IMG/VR virus record: IMGVR_UViG_3300025769_000831
Coordinates: 1-24,107 of that record
Strand: one strand, 5' to 3'
Origin: a virus
Length of the DNA stretch: 24,107 nt
Part shown: one piece after another, positions 13,017-21,627 of the stretch
Layout of the letters: each line of letters starts with the position of its first letter
Position numbering within the stretch: position 1 is the stretch's first letter
The notes under the pieces: model-generated
Database searches by the model: none
Seen by the model: only the letters and a program-made list of their open reading frames with translations
Told to the model about the DNA's origin: nothing
Made by a program: the position numbers and the translations under genes

Positions 13017-13277
13017 ATGGCAAGCGATTTTACCCCAAGTAACCCAGGAGCAATGTTTTCAGCTTCTAAGCTAGCGGCAGTAACTCCAAGCGATACCACT
13101 GATTTAGGAGCCGTGAGAGCTTTATATGTAGGTGGTGGCGGTGATATTAGTGTGTTAGCTCAAGGTGATTCTTCTCCAGTAGTATTTACAGTCCCATCAG
13201 GGATAATTTTACCCATATTTGCGAGTAAGGTGTATGCGACTGGTACTGACGCTACTAACATTATTGCTATGTATTGA
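13017..13277 (+). CDS. Spike-base-like small protein (resembles RCAP_rcc01079 family)
   Basis: This 86-residue protein has conserved spacing typical of a small virion protein found in phages and gene transfer agents. It carries AAVTPSDTTDLGAVRALYVGG (about 20-40), followed by GDISVLAQGDSS, then VPSGIILPI and KVYATGTDATNIIAMY at the end. In the Rhodobacter gene transfer agent a protein with this kind of pattern is named a spike base protein. I recognise the pattern from memory and have not aligned it. A GAGG site lies 6 bases before the ATG. The next gene starts one base after this stop, so the two are coupled. Confidence 0.62.
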   Translation: MASDFTPSNPGAMFSASKLAAVTPSDTTDLGAVRALYVGGGGDISVLAQGDSSPVVFTVPSGIILPIFASKVYATGTDATNIIAMY

Positions 13278-13278
13278 T

Positions 13279-14046
13279 ATGATCATTGGACTACCTGGAG
13301 CATCAGTCGTAGGTAATCGAGTATCATCCTCGGCGTTTAGTCCGAGTGACATTGCAGGTTTGCAGCTATGGCTTAAATCCGATGCAGGGGTATTAGACGC
13401 AACGGATACGCCGATTACGGCTGATAACACACCAGTCAAGACGTGGCAGGATCAAAGCGGCAATGGATTAGATGCAGTACAAGCTACTGGAGCATTGCAA
13501 CCTGTTTGGAGGAACGCCGCAAACGGTATTAACGGCAACCCGGCGGTTTACTTTTCCGGCGATATTATGCAAACAGCTAATTTGACGGCTGGACCATATA
13601 CTATTTGCGCAGTGCATAAAGCTACCGCTCATGGACTCGTATATGAACGTGGAGTGTCAGTAAATACCAATGACGGTGAGTATTTATATACTAGTGTTGG
13701 CTATACGATAGCGGTACGTCGAACTGACGGAACTGCTAAAACGTCAGCTAGGGATTACACGCCATCATGGGGTATCGGTGGCAATACGCTAACTACATGC
13801 CATCAGTTTGACGGGACGCTTGCTGGTCACACGTTGCGTGTAAACGGTTCAGCAATTAGTTTAACTAGTAGTGGAATTAATCCAGGCACGGTTAACGCAA
13901 CAGGTGCATTATACATCGGAGCACGATCAGGAACCGTTGCGCCAGTCACGGGATTTATTGCAGAACTTATTTACTATGATTCAGTGCTATCGCTTGCAGA
14001 TGTGTTGCAGGTAGAAAGCTACTTGATTGACAAGTGGGGAACTTAA
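13279..14046 (+). CDS. LamG/concanavalin A-like domain virion protein
   Basis: This 255-residue protein starts MIIGLPGASVVG and is mostly one lectin/glucanase-like beta sandwich. IAGLQLWLKSDAGV (about 27-40), TWQDQSGNGLDAVQATG (about 54-70), NGINGNPAVYFSGD (about 80-93) and the final GFIAELIYYDSVLSLADV with YLIDKWGT are hallmarks of LamG-type sandwich domains. Such domains bind glycans or protein partners on the capsid or fibre. I chose ATG 13279, one base after the previous stop, rather than the in-frame ATG at 13219. The longer form would overlap a conserved protein and only adds a spurious hydrophobic leader. A surface-adhesion role is inferred from the fold. Confidence 0.75.
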   Translation: MIIGLPGASVVGNRVSSSAFSPSDIAGLQLWLKSDAGVLDATDTPITADNTPVKTWQDQSGNGLDAVQATGALQPVWRNAANGINGNPAVYFSGDIMQTANLTAGPYTICAVHKATAHGLVYERGVSVNTNDGEYLYTSVGYTIAVRRTDGTAKTSARDYTPSWGIGGNTLTTCHQFDGTLAGHTLRVNGSAISLTSSGINPGTVNATGALYIGARSGTVAPVTGFIAELIYYDSVLSLADVLQVESYLIDKWGT

Positions 14047-14075
14047 TGCGGTCTTGTGATACGAAAATATGTTAA

Positions 14076-14104
14076 GTAGGCTATATGCAATAACGTATAC
14101 CTAC
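14076..14104 (+). promoter_or_regulatory. Interrupted inverted repeat in the gap before the AT-hook gene
   Basis: GTAGGCTATA (14076-14085) and TATACCTAC (14096-14104) are complementary except for one bulged C, with a 10-base loop. This 75-base gap, the longest in the structural operon, may hold a promoter or processing site. No convincing paired -35 and -10 boxes were found. An AAAGGA ribosome site follows. Confidence 0.3.
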
Positions 14105-14121
14105 TAACTAAAAGGATTTTT

Positions 14122-14781
14122 ATGGCACAAGTAGATTGGGCAAGCATAATGAACGGCAATAGCCAACCCAAGAAGCGGTACAGTGGGGCTAATGTTAAGT
14201 TCTTTTATGCTTACAATGAGAACAGAGAGAAGTCATTGGCAGAAGGAAGGCCAATCTTTGATGAAATCCCCTCGATTAGTATTCAATGGCCTGGTGGGGA
14301 TGAGACTGTAAGACGTATCGAGCAGCGAGACATCCTAGAATATCCAGAGCTTTATGAGCGATTCAAAGCTGGTAGTGAGCCTGTTACAGAGGGCACACCG
14401 CTAGCTGAGTGGGCTATGATGAGTGGATCGGCATTAAGAGAGCTTAACTATTTAGGCTTTAAGACTGTAGAGCAACTAGCTGCTGCAACTGATGATGTAA
14501 AGCGCAAGATTGGCCCTCTGTCAAAGCTAGTAAAGGCTGCTAAGGATTGGCTTGATGCAGCTAATTCCGACCAAAATGAAGTCGTAAAATTAAAGCAGCA
14601 ACTAGAGGTTGAGACTCGTAAGAGACAGGCTTTAGAGGAAAAGCTAGAGCTATTCTTGCAGCGCATTGAAGCTAACGAGGGAACAGACCTTAGAGGCAAG
14701 CGACAAGAGATGGCGGTTGAATTAGATGCAGAGCCTGTAGAAGAGCCTGCTAAAAGACGAGGTAGACCAAGAAAAGAATGA
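14122..14781 (+). CDS. Structural protein with helix-hairpin-like, coiled-coil and AT-hook segments
   Basis: This 219-residue protein has three visible parts. Residues about 1-95 form a mixed domain (VKFFYAYNENREKSLAEGRPIF, ISIQWPGGDETVRRI). Residues about 105-150 contain LRELNYLGFKTVEQLAAA and IGPLSKLVKAAKDWL, a helix-hairpin-helix-like pair. Residues about 155-190 are a coiled coil (VVKLKQQLEVETRKRQALEEK). The last residues, AKRRGRPRKE, contain the AT-hook core RGRP that binds the minor groove. An AAAGGA site precedes the ATG, and the end overlaps the adaptor start (ATGA). Similar proteins sit between capsid and connector genes in other phages. Contact with packaged DNA is an inference. Confidence 0.65.
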   Translation: MAQVDWASIMNGNSQPKKRYSGANVKFFYAYNENREKSLAEGRPIFDEIPSISIQWPGGDETVRRIEQRDILEYPELYERFKAGSEPVTEGTPLAEWAMMSGSALRELNYLGFKTVEQLAAATDDVKRKIGPLSKLVKAAKDWLDAANSDQNEVVKLKQQLEVETRKRQALEEKLELFLQRIEANEGTDLRGKRQEMAVELDAEPVEEPAKRRGRPRKE

Positions 14782-15641
14782 GCTTATCCACGGTAATTCA
14801 GAATGTTGCAAATGAAGCAGGGTACACAGTTAGTCCGAACATAGTAACGGCAACTGATACTACCACTAAGCAGCTATTAGCTATTGCACAAAGAATTAAC
14901 CGTGAGATGTTTGAGCAGTACCCTTGGACGAAATGTTATGCGTCGGGGTCAATTACGTTAGTGGCAGGTCAGGCGCAGTATGCCTTGCCTGCTGCTTTTT
15001 CGTATTATCAGTATGATACCTTTTGGAATCAGAGCAATCGGTGGCGTGTACTAGGCCCGATGACTCCACAAGAGTATGCCGATATACGAGGGTTTGGCCT
15101 GAATCCTACAATCTATCAACAGTTTCAGATTAGAGGCATTAGTAACGATCAGCTTCTTATTTATCCTACTCCTGATGCTGGTGTTGATAGCAATGTAATT
15201 ATTTTTGAGTACATTGCAGATCGAAGTGTGAAGCCTAAAACTTGGACTGGTTCTACACCTTTTGCTGCTAATAGCTATTGTTTCTATAACGGCAATTACT
15301 ATCAAACAACTGCTGGCGGCACTACAGGCGGTACACCTCCTACCCACACAAGCGGATCGGTATCTGATGGTGGTGTCACATGGACGTATTACAGCGGAGC
15401 TTATGACAAGTTCTTAGCTGACACAGATACAAGCATTTTTAATGAGAAGGTTTTAGAGCAGGGAATCCTTGAACGGTTTGCCGAGATACATGGACTAGAC
15501 AGTATTAAGCCTAAGTTTCAACTTCAACTGCATGAGGAATGGTCACGGGATATGCCTGCAAAGGTTCAGTTTGCTGGCACTATGAGGCGTAATCAGATTT
15601 ATGCAAGAAACGGAATAGCTACATTTGGGACGTATATATAA
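14778..15641 (+). CDS. Head-to-tail adaptor (P22 gp4-like) with inserted binding module
   Basis: This 287-residue protein should sit under the portal and connect it to the tail. The helical N-terminus (TTTKQLLAIAQRINREM), then YPWTKCYASGSITLVAGQAQYALP (about 48-71) and FNEKVLEQGILERFAEIHGLD (about 221-241), follow the P22 gp4-like adaptor pattern. Residues about 152-207 interrupt this core: TWTGSTPFAANSYCFYNG, YYQTTAGGTTGG and DGGVTWTYYSG. This small Trp/Tyr-rich module resembles carbohydrate-binding modules found in phage structural proteins. The core resumes with DKFLADTDTSIFNEK. The start is ATGA-coupled to the AT-hook gene. Confidence 0.8.
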   Translation: MSLSTVIQNVANEAGYTVSPNIVTATDTTTKQLLAIAQRINREMFEQYPWTKCYASGSITLVAGQAQYALPAAFSYYQYDTFWNQSNRWRVLGPMTPQEYADIRGFGLNPTIYQQFQIRGISNDQLLIYPTPDAGVDSNVIIFEYIADRSVKPKTWTGSTPFAANSYCFYNGNYYQTTAGGTTGGTPPTHTSGSVSDGGVTWTYYSGAYDKFLADTDTSIFNEKVLEQGILERFAEIHGLDSIKPKFQLQLHEEWSRDMPAKVQFAGTMRRNQIYARNGIATFGTYI

Positions 15642-17176
15642 TGAACATGCAGAATGTACCTCAACCTCCTCCAATGGCTCAGAACAATCCAGAGGGGCAT
15701 TTTTACTGGTATATTAGTCAGGGCTTTCCTTATCAGATGGCTTATGATTTGACAGCTCAAAAGTTTGGTGCGCCTAAGTCAAAAGAAGAACAAGCAAGAG
15801 AAGCAGCGGCCGCAAAAGAAAAAGCTGCATGGGCAGGTCAGGCAGGACAATTAGCTGGGGGTATAGTAGGAATTGAAGCTTTTAGAGGTTTTCCAAACGT
15901 AAAAGAATGGTTGGGATATAAGCCAGCAGGTGAAGTAGCTGCACCAAGTGTTTTAGGAGCGCAAAGGGTTGGTACACCTGGAGCGCAAGTTCCTGCTACG
16001 CCTAAAGTATTAGAAGTGAAAGGAAGTGTTAGCACTGTTCAAACACCAACAGGTGTGCAAGACGTTCCAACTGAAGCATTAAACGATCCTGGTTTTTGGG
16101 GGGCTGTTGATTGGGGGCAAGTAGCTCAAGGTGGCTTAGCTTTAGTTCAACTGTATGGAGCGTATAAAGCCTTCAAGTCTGGAGACAAAGCAGGTGCTGG
16201 TCTTTCGGGCGCAGCAGCTTTAGGCAACTTAGCGGCTACAGGAGCATTAGGAGCTGGTGCAGCAGGTGCAGCTTCCAGTGCTGCTGGTGGATATTTAGTG
16301 CCAGGTCTTAATTTAGCGGCAGGTTTATATAGTGGTTATCAGACAGCAGAGGCTTTAAGTGATATGGCTGCTGGTAAACAAAGATACAGAACAGGAGCAA
16401 TGGGCGGTGTTGGCGCTGGTGCGGCTACAGGTGCCGCTATTGGTAGTGTTATACCAGGAGCAGGAACGGCTATTGGAGCTGCTATTGGAGCTGCTGTAGG
16501 TGGTATTGCTGGCGCAGTGGGAGCCAAGTTTGGAAGCTCTAAGGGCAAAGGACAAATGCAACGAGATGCTGTAAGAGACGTTTTACAGCAAGGTGGCATT
16601 TTGGATGACAACTGGCAGGGAACACTTGCAGATGGGAGCGTAACTGATTTTGGTAAAGATGGGTCCATTCTAAATACTAAAGCGATGCAGAAACTTGCAG
16701 AGCAAAATCCAGGTGCTTATGAACCAACTGTGCAATTATCGGATGCTTTAGTTTCTGCGTATGGCTTCTTAGGAGACAAAAACCGCAGTTTAGGCAGAAT
16801 GTTTGTTCGGGGAGCTTTAAGCAATGCAGGCGATGATCCGACTATTGCAATGAACAACATGAGACATTTTGCAGCTCAGCAAGGAATTACCTTTGATCTA
16901 ATGAAAACTAAATTAGATGAAGGATTATCAGATGGTCGCATCGAGCAGCCAGAATACGACCGTTTGCTTACAGCAGCTACTCAACTTGTACCTTCAGAAG
17001 GCGCAGAACCAGTGCAAGTTAGAGAGGTGCGACCTGAAGCAGGTAAAGTTAATCGGTTATCAGAGGGATTATATCGAGATGCAAGCGGTAATCTTGTTAA
17101 AGCCGATTCTATGCGAGCAGCTTTAGAAAAAGCATACAAAAGTAAAAAGTCTAATAAAAAGAGTGAGGAGCTATAA
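15641..17176 (+). CDS. Large Ala/Gly-rich internal virion protein, ejection candidate
   Basis: This 511-residue protein has an N-terminal region with NPEGHFYWYISQGFPYQMAY and an Ala/Glu-rich helix. It then has two hydrophobic small-residue regions: about residues 180-235, and about 255-295 with repeats such as GAAIGSVIPGAG and AIGAAIGAAVGGIAGAVGA. Such glycine-zipper segments insert into membranes and occur in podovirus ejection proteins that extend the DNA channel into the host. The C-terminal half is soluble and helical (VSAYGFLGDKNRSLGRMF, MRHFAAQQGITFDLM). The stop-start overlap TAATG places it just after the adaptor. Ejection function is inferred from composition and context. Confidence 0.68.
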   Translation: MNMQNVPQPPPMAQNNPEGHFYWYISQGFPYQMAYDLTAQKFGAPKSKEEQAREAAAAKEKAAWAGQAGQLAGGIVGIEAFRGFPNVKEWLGYKPAGEVAAPSVLGAQRVGTPGAQVPATPKVLEVKGSVSTVQTPTGVQDVPTEALNDPGFWGAVDWGQVAQGGLALVQLYGAYKAFKSGDKAGAGLSGAAALGNLAATGALGAGAAGAASSAAGGYLVPGLNLAAGLYSGYQTAEALSDMAAGKQRYRTGAMGGVGAGAATGAAIGSVIPGAGTAIGAAIGAAVGGIAGAVGAKFGSSKGKGQMQRDAVRDVLQQGGILDDNWQGTLADGSVTDFGKDGSILNTKAMQKLAEQNPGAYEPTVQLSDALVSAYGFLGDKNRSLGRMFVRGALSNAGDDPTIAMNNMRHFAAQQGITFDLMKTKLDEGLSDGRIEQPEYDRLLTAATQLVPSEGAEPVQVREVRPEAGKVNRLSEGLYRDASGNLVKADSMRAALEKAYKSKKSNKKSEEL

Positions 17177-17904
17177 TGGCAAAGGGATGGATGAGTAAAG
17201 ACCCAAGCGAGATGACTGCTAGGCAACAGCGTCGTATGCAGTTTTTAGAAAAGCGAGGCCGAGGTGGTCGTGTTCAAGGGCAGCCAACAGAGATGCCTGA
17301 GATGACAGCTAGACAACAGCGCAGGCAGCAGTTCTTAGAGCGTAAGCAAGCTAGGCAGGATCGTCGGGTAGAAGACTGGCGAGCGCAACAACAGCAAAAC
17401 AATTTATCAGAGCGTTTTGGTGTGCCAGTAGCTGATTTTGCTAACAAGCCTGGCTCGCAAGGAGAAAATCCTTTTGGTAGTTATCGACAGCTAAGCGATC
17501 AAGAATTATTTGAAAGAGGATATGATCCAAGAGATTTTAATCAAGTAAGTGTTGGGCCTGATGGGCAAACAATAAGCACTATGATGGGATTTAACAATAC
17601 TCCTTTAAGTGCAGAAGAAAGCCAACGATTGTGGCAGGAAAGATTAAACAATCCGAGACCGCAATTTAATTCAGGTTTTGAATTTAATCGAGCTTTGCAG
17701 CAAAATCCGGGATCTTTTGGGATGCCAGCAGGCAGTCTTGCAAACGCATTTGGCGCACCAATGCCGCAACAGCCTACTTACATGGACCCAAGGTTTGCGG
17801 AAGCTAATCAACGTCAGATGAGAGGATGGGGAGCTAGGTACATGAACTCGCAATTCCCAGAAGGAAGAGGATTTGGTATGCCACCTCGACCTGGACAGGG
17901 ATAA
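17176..17904 (+). CDS. Arg/Gln-rich protein with repeated MTARQQRR motif
   Basis: This 242-residue protein is of unknown function. A near-exact 17-residue unit, EMTARQQRR-x-QFLE-x-(R/K), occurs at about residues 12-27 and 42-57, in a very basic N-terminal third. The remainder is Asn/Gln/Pro/Gly-rich (PRQFNS-like low complexity, EFNRALQQNPGSFGMP) and ends in GRGFGMPPRPGQG. There is no membrane segment. The basic repeats suggest binding to DNA or to an acidic virion protein. A GAGGAG site lies before the ATG, which overlaps the previous stop. Its position between two virion proteins supports a minor virion or assembly role. Confidence 0.62.
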   Translation: MAKGWMSKDPSEMTARQQRRMQFLEKRGRGGRVQGQPTEMPEMTARQQRRQQFLERKQARQDRRVEDWRAQQQQNNLSERFGVPVADFANKPGSQGENPFGSYRQLSDQELFERGYDPRDFNQVSVGPDGQTISTMMGFNNTPLSAEESQRLWQERLNNPRPQFNSGFEFNRALQQNPGSFGMPAGSLANAFGAPMPQQPTYMDPRFAEANQRQMRGWGARYMNSQFPEGRGFGMPPRPGQG

Positions 17905-17918
17905 ATTAAAGGAAGATT

Positions 17919-19457
17919 ATGCCGCTTCAGGGCTTTACAATGCCACCACCATATAAGGGCTTAGACTTAATAAGTCCTATTGATAATATGGATCCAAGCT
18001 ATGCCTTGGAATTGGTAAACGTATTCCCTGGAGCTGGCGCACCTACTGTACGTCTAGGCTATGAAGAGTTTTGCGATGTCGGTTTAAGCCAAGACCTTAG
18101 CTTCTTAAAAGAGCTGCCGTTAAAAGATGGTACCTCGCAGCTTATTGCAGCTAACAACACTAAGATTTATAGCATAAATACAGGGGGTGTATCGACCGAT
18201 ATCACAAACTCTAGTCCTCATACAAATGCAGAGTTTCAGAGTGTTATATTTGGCAATAACATTTATTTTGCTAATGGCATAGATAATTTAAGTGTCTATA
18301 CGGGGACTGGTTCTGTACAAGATTGCACGTTTACATTTTCAGGTGGTGTAACCCTAGCTGATATAATTAACATCTCAGCGTACAAAGCTAGGCTTTACAT
18401 GGTTGAAAAGGACTCTGCTGTTGTTCATTATGGCGGCACGAGTGTAACTGGAGTAGGAGGGACACCTGCTGCTACGGCCTTTGATTTTCAGTATGTATTT
18501 ACCCACGGAGGCTTTCTAGTATCTTGTGGTTCATTTACCAATCAGACCTCTAACACCTCTCAAGATTTATTTTACGCATGTAGCAGCGAGGGGGAAATTG
18601 TATTTTATAGTGGTTCCGATCCATCCGACACTAACTGGGGAATCGTTGCAAGATATTTTATTGGTAAGCCTTTAGGGTACAGGGCGTTTATACCTATCAA
18701 TGCGGATGTGTGGATTCTTACTCAGCAAGGCATTGTGCCAATGTCTGCTTTGTTTCAGATGTCTCCAGAGCAGGCATCACAAACTGTAAGCGCAAGAATC
18801 AATCCTCGTATCTCAGAGTTTAGCCAGCTTTTGCCATTTAATCATGAGTGGACAGGTGCTTTTTGGCCAGCAGGTAGGCGAGTGTATATTTCTGTTCCTA
18901 CTAGCAGCACTACGGTTAGTTATTTGGTTTATAGCTTAGATACTCAAGGGTGGGCAGATTTAAGATTGTATCGTGATACTCATGGCATATCTCTTGCTAT
19001 ATTTGATAGATTGCCTTACTACGGCTCAACCACTGGCATCGTGTGGAAGGGTGAAACAGGGCAGTCCGATGCAGTGACAAGCACTAACAGTGAATCCATT
19101 ACATACAGTGGCAGGAGCGCATTTAGCTTTTTCGGTAGCAGAGCTAACTACAAGGTGTTTGCTGATATACGACCTATTGTAAGAACCAAGCGTGGTATTA
19201 CCTTAAATGTTGGTATTGATACTGACTTTCAAAGGGCTAGTACCGTAACAGGTGTTACTACATCTCCTGGAACATTTACACCTTGGGGAAGCCCTTGGGG
19301 GAGTTCCTGGTCATCAGACCTAGAATACATTTTTGATCGCTTTGCCACTCAAGGCCAAGGTCATAGTGCCGCTTACAGATTTGGTGGTTCATTAAAAAAC
19401 TCTACTATGCAAATACTAGGAATGGAGATTAGATTTAATCTTGGAGGACAGGTGTAA
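17919..19457 (+). CDS. Tail nozzle/hub protein (P22 gp10-like)
   Basis: This 512-residue, beta-rich protein should close the tail below the adaptor and retain packaged DNA. The N-terminus shows the usual signature, GLDLISPIDNMDPSYALELV, followed by NVFPGAGAPTVRLGYEEF (about 14-51). Repeating beta units then follow, such as AANNTKIYSIN and FGNNIYFANGIDNLSVY, like propeller blades. A late segment (AYRFGGSLKNSTMQILGMEIRF) ends the protein, a C-terminal pattern common in this family. An AAAGGAAG site lies before the ATG, and the next gene starts at the stop (TAATG). The order adaptor-then-nozzle supports the call. Confidence 0.8.
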   Translation: MPLQGFTMPPPYKGLDLISPIDNMDPSYALELVNVFPGAGAPTVRLGYEEFCDVGLSQDLSFLKELPLKDGTSQLIAANNTKIYSINTGGVSTDITNSSPHTNAEFQSVIFGNNIYFANGIDNLSVYTGTGSVQDCTFTFSGGVTLADIINISAYKARLYMVEKDSAVVHYGGTSVTGVGGTPAATAFDFQYVFTHGGFLVSCGSFTNQTSNTSQDLFYACSSEGEIVFYSGSDPSDTNWGIVARYFIGKPLGYRAFIPINADVWILTQQGIVPMSALFQMSPEQASQTVSARINPRISEFSQLLPFNHEWTGAFWPAGRRVYISVPTSSTTVSYLVYSLDTQGWADLRLYRDTHGISLAIFDRLPYYGSTTGIVWKGETGQSDAVTSTNSESITYSGRSAFSFFGSRANYKVFADIRPIVRTKRGITLNVGIDTDFQRASTVTGVTTSPGTFTPWGSPWGSSWSSDLEYIFDRFATQGQGHSAAYRFGGSLKNSTMQILGMEIRFNLGGQV

Positions 19458-20305
19458 TGGCTAATGGCGCATTGGGGCAAGACCCTACAACACAACAAGC
19501 TGCTGGATTTAATCCAGAACGATTACAGCGTCGTATAAATTATCTGCAAAAGCGTAACCCTAACGATCCAAGATTGCGGAAGTTACGAAACAAATTGCAA
19601 GCTGGTGGACAGATGCCAATTCAAGAGCAGTCTCCACAACAGCAACTACAGACAACTGCCGGTACTAGTGCTGATATTTTTCAAAGAATGGGTGGCTATG
19701 CTCAGCAGTTTGACCCAGCTACTATGCAGAGTCAGTACGATCCTATTTACTCTCAAGAAATGGAGCGAGCTAGGCAGAACGTCATGGGGCAGTTTGAGCG
19801 TCAGATGGCTCCTGAGTTTGAACGTCAGCAACAGCAGTTTCAGCAGATGGCAGCAGAGAGGGGATTAGATCCTAATTCGGTAGCTTATAAGACTCAGTTA
19901 CAGCAATTAAATGAGCGTCAAGATGCAGCTAGACAGCAAGCTATGAGTCAAGCTGAATCGGCAGCTCAAGGCGTACAGTCACAGATGTATCAGCAAGCTA
20001 CAGGTTTAAGCCTCTTACCTGGTCAGATTGCAGGTCAATATATGCTTCCATTTAGCGAGCAACAAAAGCTGTTACTGCTTCAAGCGCAACAAAAATATGA
20101 GTCCGAAGAAGGTAGGCGTGAGCGAGAAAGCCGAGAACGAATTGCAAGGATTGGAGCAAGCAGCGGAAGCCAAGCTCCTAGCGTGTATGATCGATGGATT
20201 GCAGGTGAAATAGAAGGTGGTTACAATCAAACTCCTCAACCTAATCCGTGGGCCACTGGAATCGGTGGCTTCGTAGGTGGCTTTGGACAAGGGTACAACA
20301 GGTAG
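19457..20305 (+). CDS. Gln-rich helical virion protein, ejection or internal candidate
   Basis: This 282-residue protein starts with a helical pair, NPERLQRRINYLQKRNPNDP (about 19-38). It then runs through long Gln/Met-rich helices (YSQEMERARQNVMGQFERQM, FERQQQQFQQMAAERGLDPN) that suggest a rod-like or coiled-coil protein. The C-terminus changes to Gly-rich (TGIGGFVGGFGQGYNR). TAATG coupling and a GGAGGA site place it directly after the nozzle gene. No enzyme motif is visible. It is the first of three consecutive large genes likely to encode proteins carried in the virion and released with DNA. That role is inferred. Confidence 0.62.
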   Translation: MANGALGQDPTTQQAAGFNPERLQRRINYLQKRNPNDPRLRKLRNKLQAGGQMPIQEQSPQQQLQTTAGTSADIFQRMGGYAQQFDPATMQSQYDPIYSQEMERARQNVMGQFERQMAPEFERQQQQFQQMAAERGLDPNSVAYKTQLQQLNERQDAARQQAMSQAESAAQGVQSQMYQQATGLSLLPGQIAGQYMLPFSEQQKLLLLQAQQKYESEEGRRERESRERIARIGASSGSQAPSVYDRWIAGEIEGGYNQTPQPNPWATGIGGFVGGFGQGYNR

Positions 20306-20313
20306 GATGCACA

Positions 20314-21627
20314 ATGGCAGATGAAGGTTTGTTTGGCGTACCAATGAGTTTTACACCTCAAGATACTCTCTTGGGGGGCTTGTCGGCAGGTATTGGACGA
20401 GGCACACCTAGCCTTATTAGTCCGTATGCTTCTACTGGGGCGGCTGCTGGTATTGGTTTAGGCAGCATATTGTTACAGTCATTGTTAGGCTATCAAGCTA
20501 GACAACAAGCTGCTGAAAGAACACTAGAGCTTAACAGGCTTAGCTCCTCTTTGCTTAGTATGCAAACTCCACAAGAGCGAGCTGATTACATTGGCACACT
20601 AGGTGACGTTGATCCACTGGTGCTAGGCCGTCTTGGATCGTTATCGGGAGCATTATCTAGTCAAGATATACAGCAACAACGAGCATTGGCGCAGAAACGA
20701 TCTGAAATGATGTTAGAGCAGGAACTAGGAACAAGCGCAAAAGGTAAGGAGCTTGCACTTATTAAACAAGGCATTATACCTGCTGATACTGGCATGGCTA
20801 CTGAGCAAGCTGCACCAATACAACCAACAGAAAATCCTTTTGGAGACTTTGAAACATTACAGCAAAAAAGGGATCGATTGATTGACCAGGGGGCCAGAAA
20901 GGGCATTACCCCTGGCAAGAGGTTGGAATATGCAAATAAAGCCCTAAAGTTTGAGGAAAGTAGCCTAGAATCTGCTCGAAAAAACTTAATAAAACTTAGG
21001 GATGCTGTGAATGATAGTGAAGAGTTAATAGCAACAGCTAAAAAAGGTATGGAAGGAGCTGGAGAAACTGGAGGGCCAGGCTATTTACAAACAGCAAGAG
21101 AACTAGCATCAGGAGCGTATTCTTTGCTGCCTACCCCAGGTGGAAAAGAAGAATTAGAGCAAAGGGCAGCCACTAAAGATTTAGATTCAATTCGGCCAAA
21201 AATAGTTAAATCATTGCGTTCTCCTGGGGCTGTATCTAACTACGAAACTGAAATACTTATTGGGGCTGGCCCTTCTTCTCAAAACACGCCACAAGAAAAC
21301 GCTAGACTCATTGCCAATATGGAGCGTATCAAAGAATTGAACGCAGACTATGCAGACTTTTTAGAGGCTTATGTTGAAGCCAAAGGAGATGCTGTAGGTG
21401 CTGATAAGATTTGGCGCAACTATAAAAACGATGAAGTTTTTAGAGATGGTAAGTTCAATGATGCACGAATGGACTGGAAGGAGTATTTCAGATCTACAAA
21501 AGCAGGAACATACGAAGCAAGCGATCAGGGTAAAACAGATAAAGCGGCTGTTTTACAACAAATGAAAGATGAGCTTAAAGCCGTTATGGAGCGAATAAAT
21601 CAAAAGAAACTCGCACGAGGTCAATAG
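20314..21627 (+). CDS. Internal virion protein candidate with hydrophobic N-terminus
   Basis: This 437-residue protein is called from ATG 20314, after the previous stop. An earlier in-frame ATG at 20248 would overlap the preceding gene and add an unlikely Trp/Arg-rich leader. Residues about 15-60 are rich in Gly, Ala, Ser and Leu ([35 protein letters not shown]) and could contact membrane. The rest is charged helix (KSEMM-like stretches, [33 protein letters not shown]). It lies between a Gln-rich protein and the transglycosylase gene, fitting an ejection set. The ribosome site is weak (GTAGGA). Confidence 0.6.
   Translation: MADEGLFGVPMSFTPQDTLLGGLSAGIGRGTPSLISPYASTGAAAGIGLGSILLQSLLGYQARQQAAERTLELNRLSSSLLSMQTPQERADYIGTLGDVDPLVLGRLGSLSGALSSQDIQQQRALAQKRSEMMLEQELGTSAKGKELALIKQGIIPADTGMATEQAAPIQPTENPFGDFETLQQKRDRLIDQGARKGITPGKRLEYANKALKFEESSLESARKNLIKLRDAVNDSEELIATAKKGMEGAGETGGPGYLQTARELASGAYSLLPTPGGKEELEQRAATKDLDSIRPKIVKSLRSPGAVSNYETEILIGAGPSSQNTPQENARLIANMERIKELNADYADFLEAYVEAKGDAVGADKIWRNYKNDEVFRDGKFNDARMDWKEYFRSTKAGTYEASDQGKTDKAAVLQQMKDELKAVMERINQKKLARGQ

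Noticed and set aside
13219-13278. N-terminal extension of the LamG-like protein reading like a signal peptide
   Set aside because: It overlaps the conserved end of the 86-residue protein in another frame. The ATG at 13279, one base after that stop, fits operon coupling better.
16339-16668. Antisense Pro/Ala-rich frames over the glycine-zipper region
   Set aside because: They are the reverse reading of Gly/Ala codons and have no supporting signals.
20248-20313. Longer start for the 437-residue internal protein
   Set aside because: The added Trp/Arg-rich leader overlaps the Gly-rich end of the upstream gene and has no ribosome site of its own.
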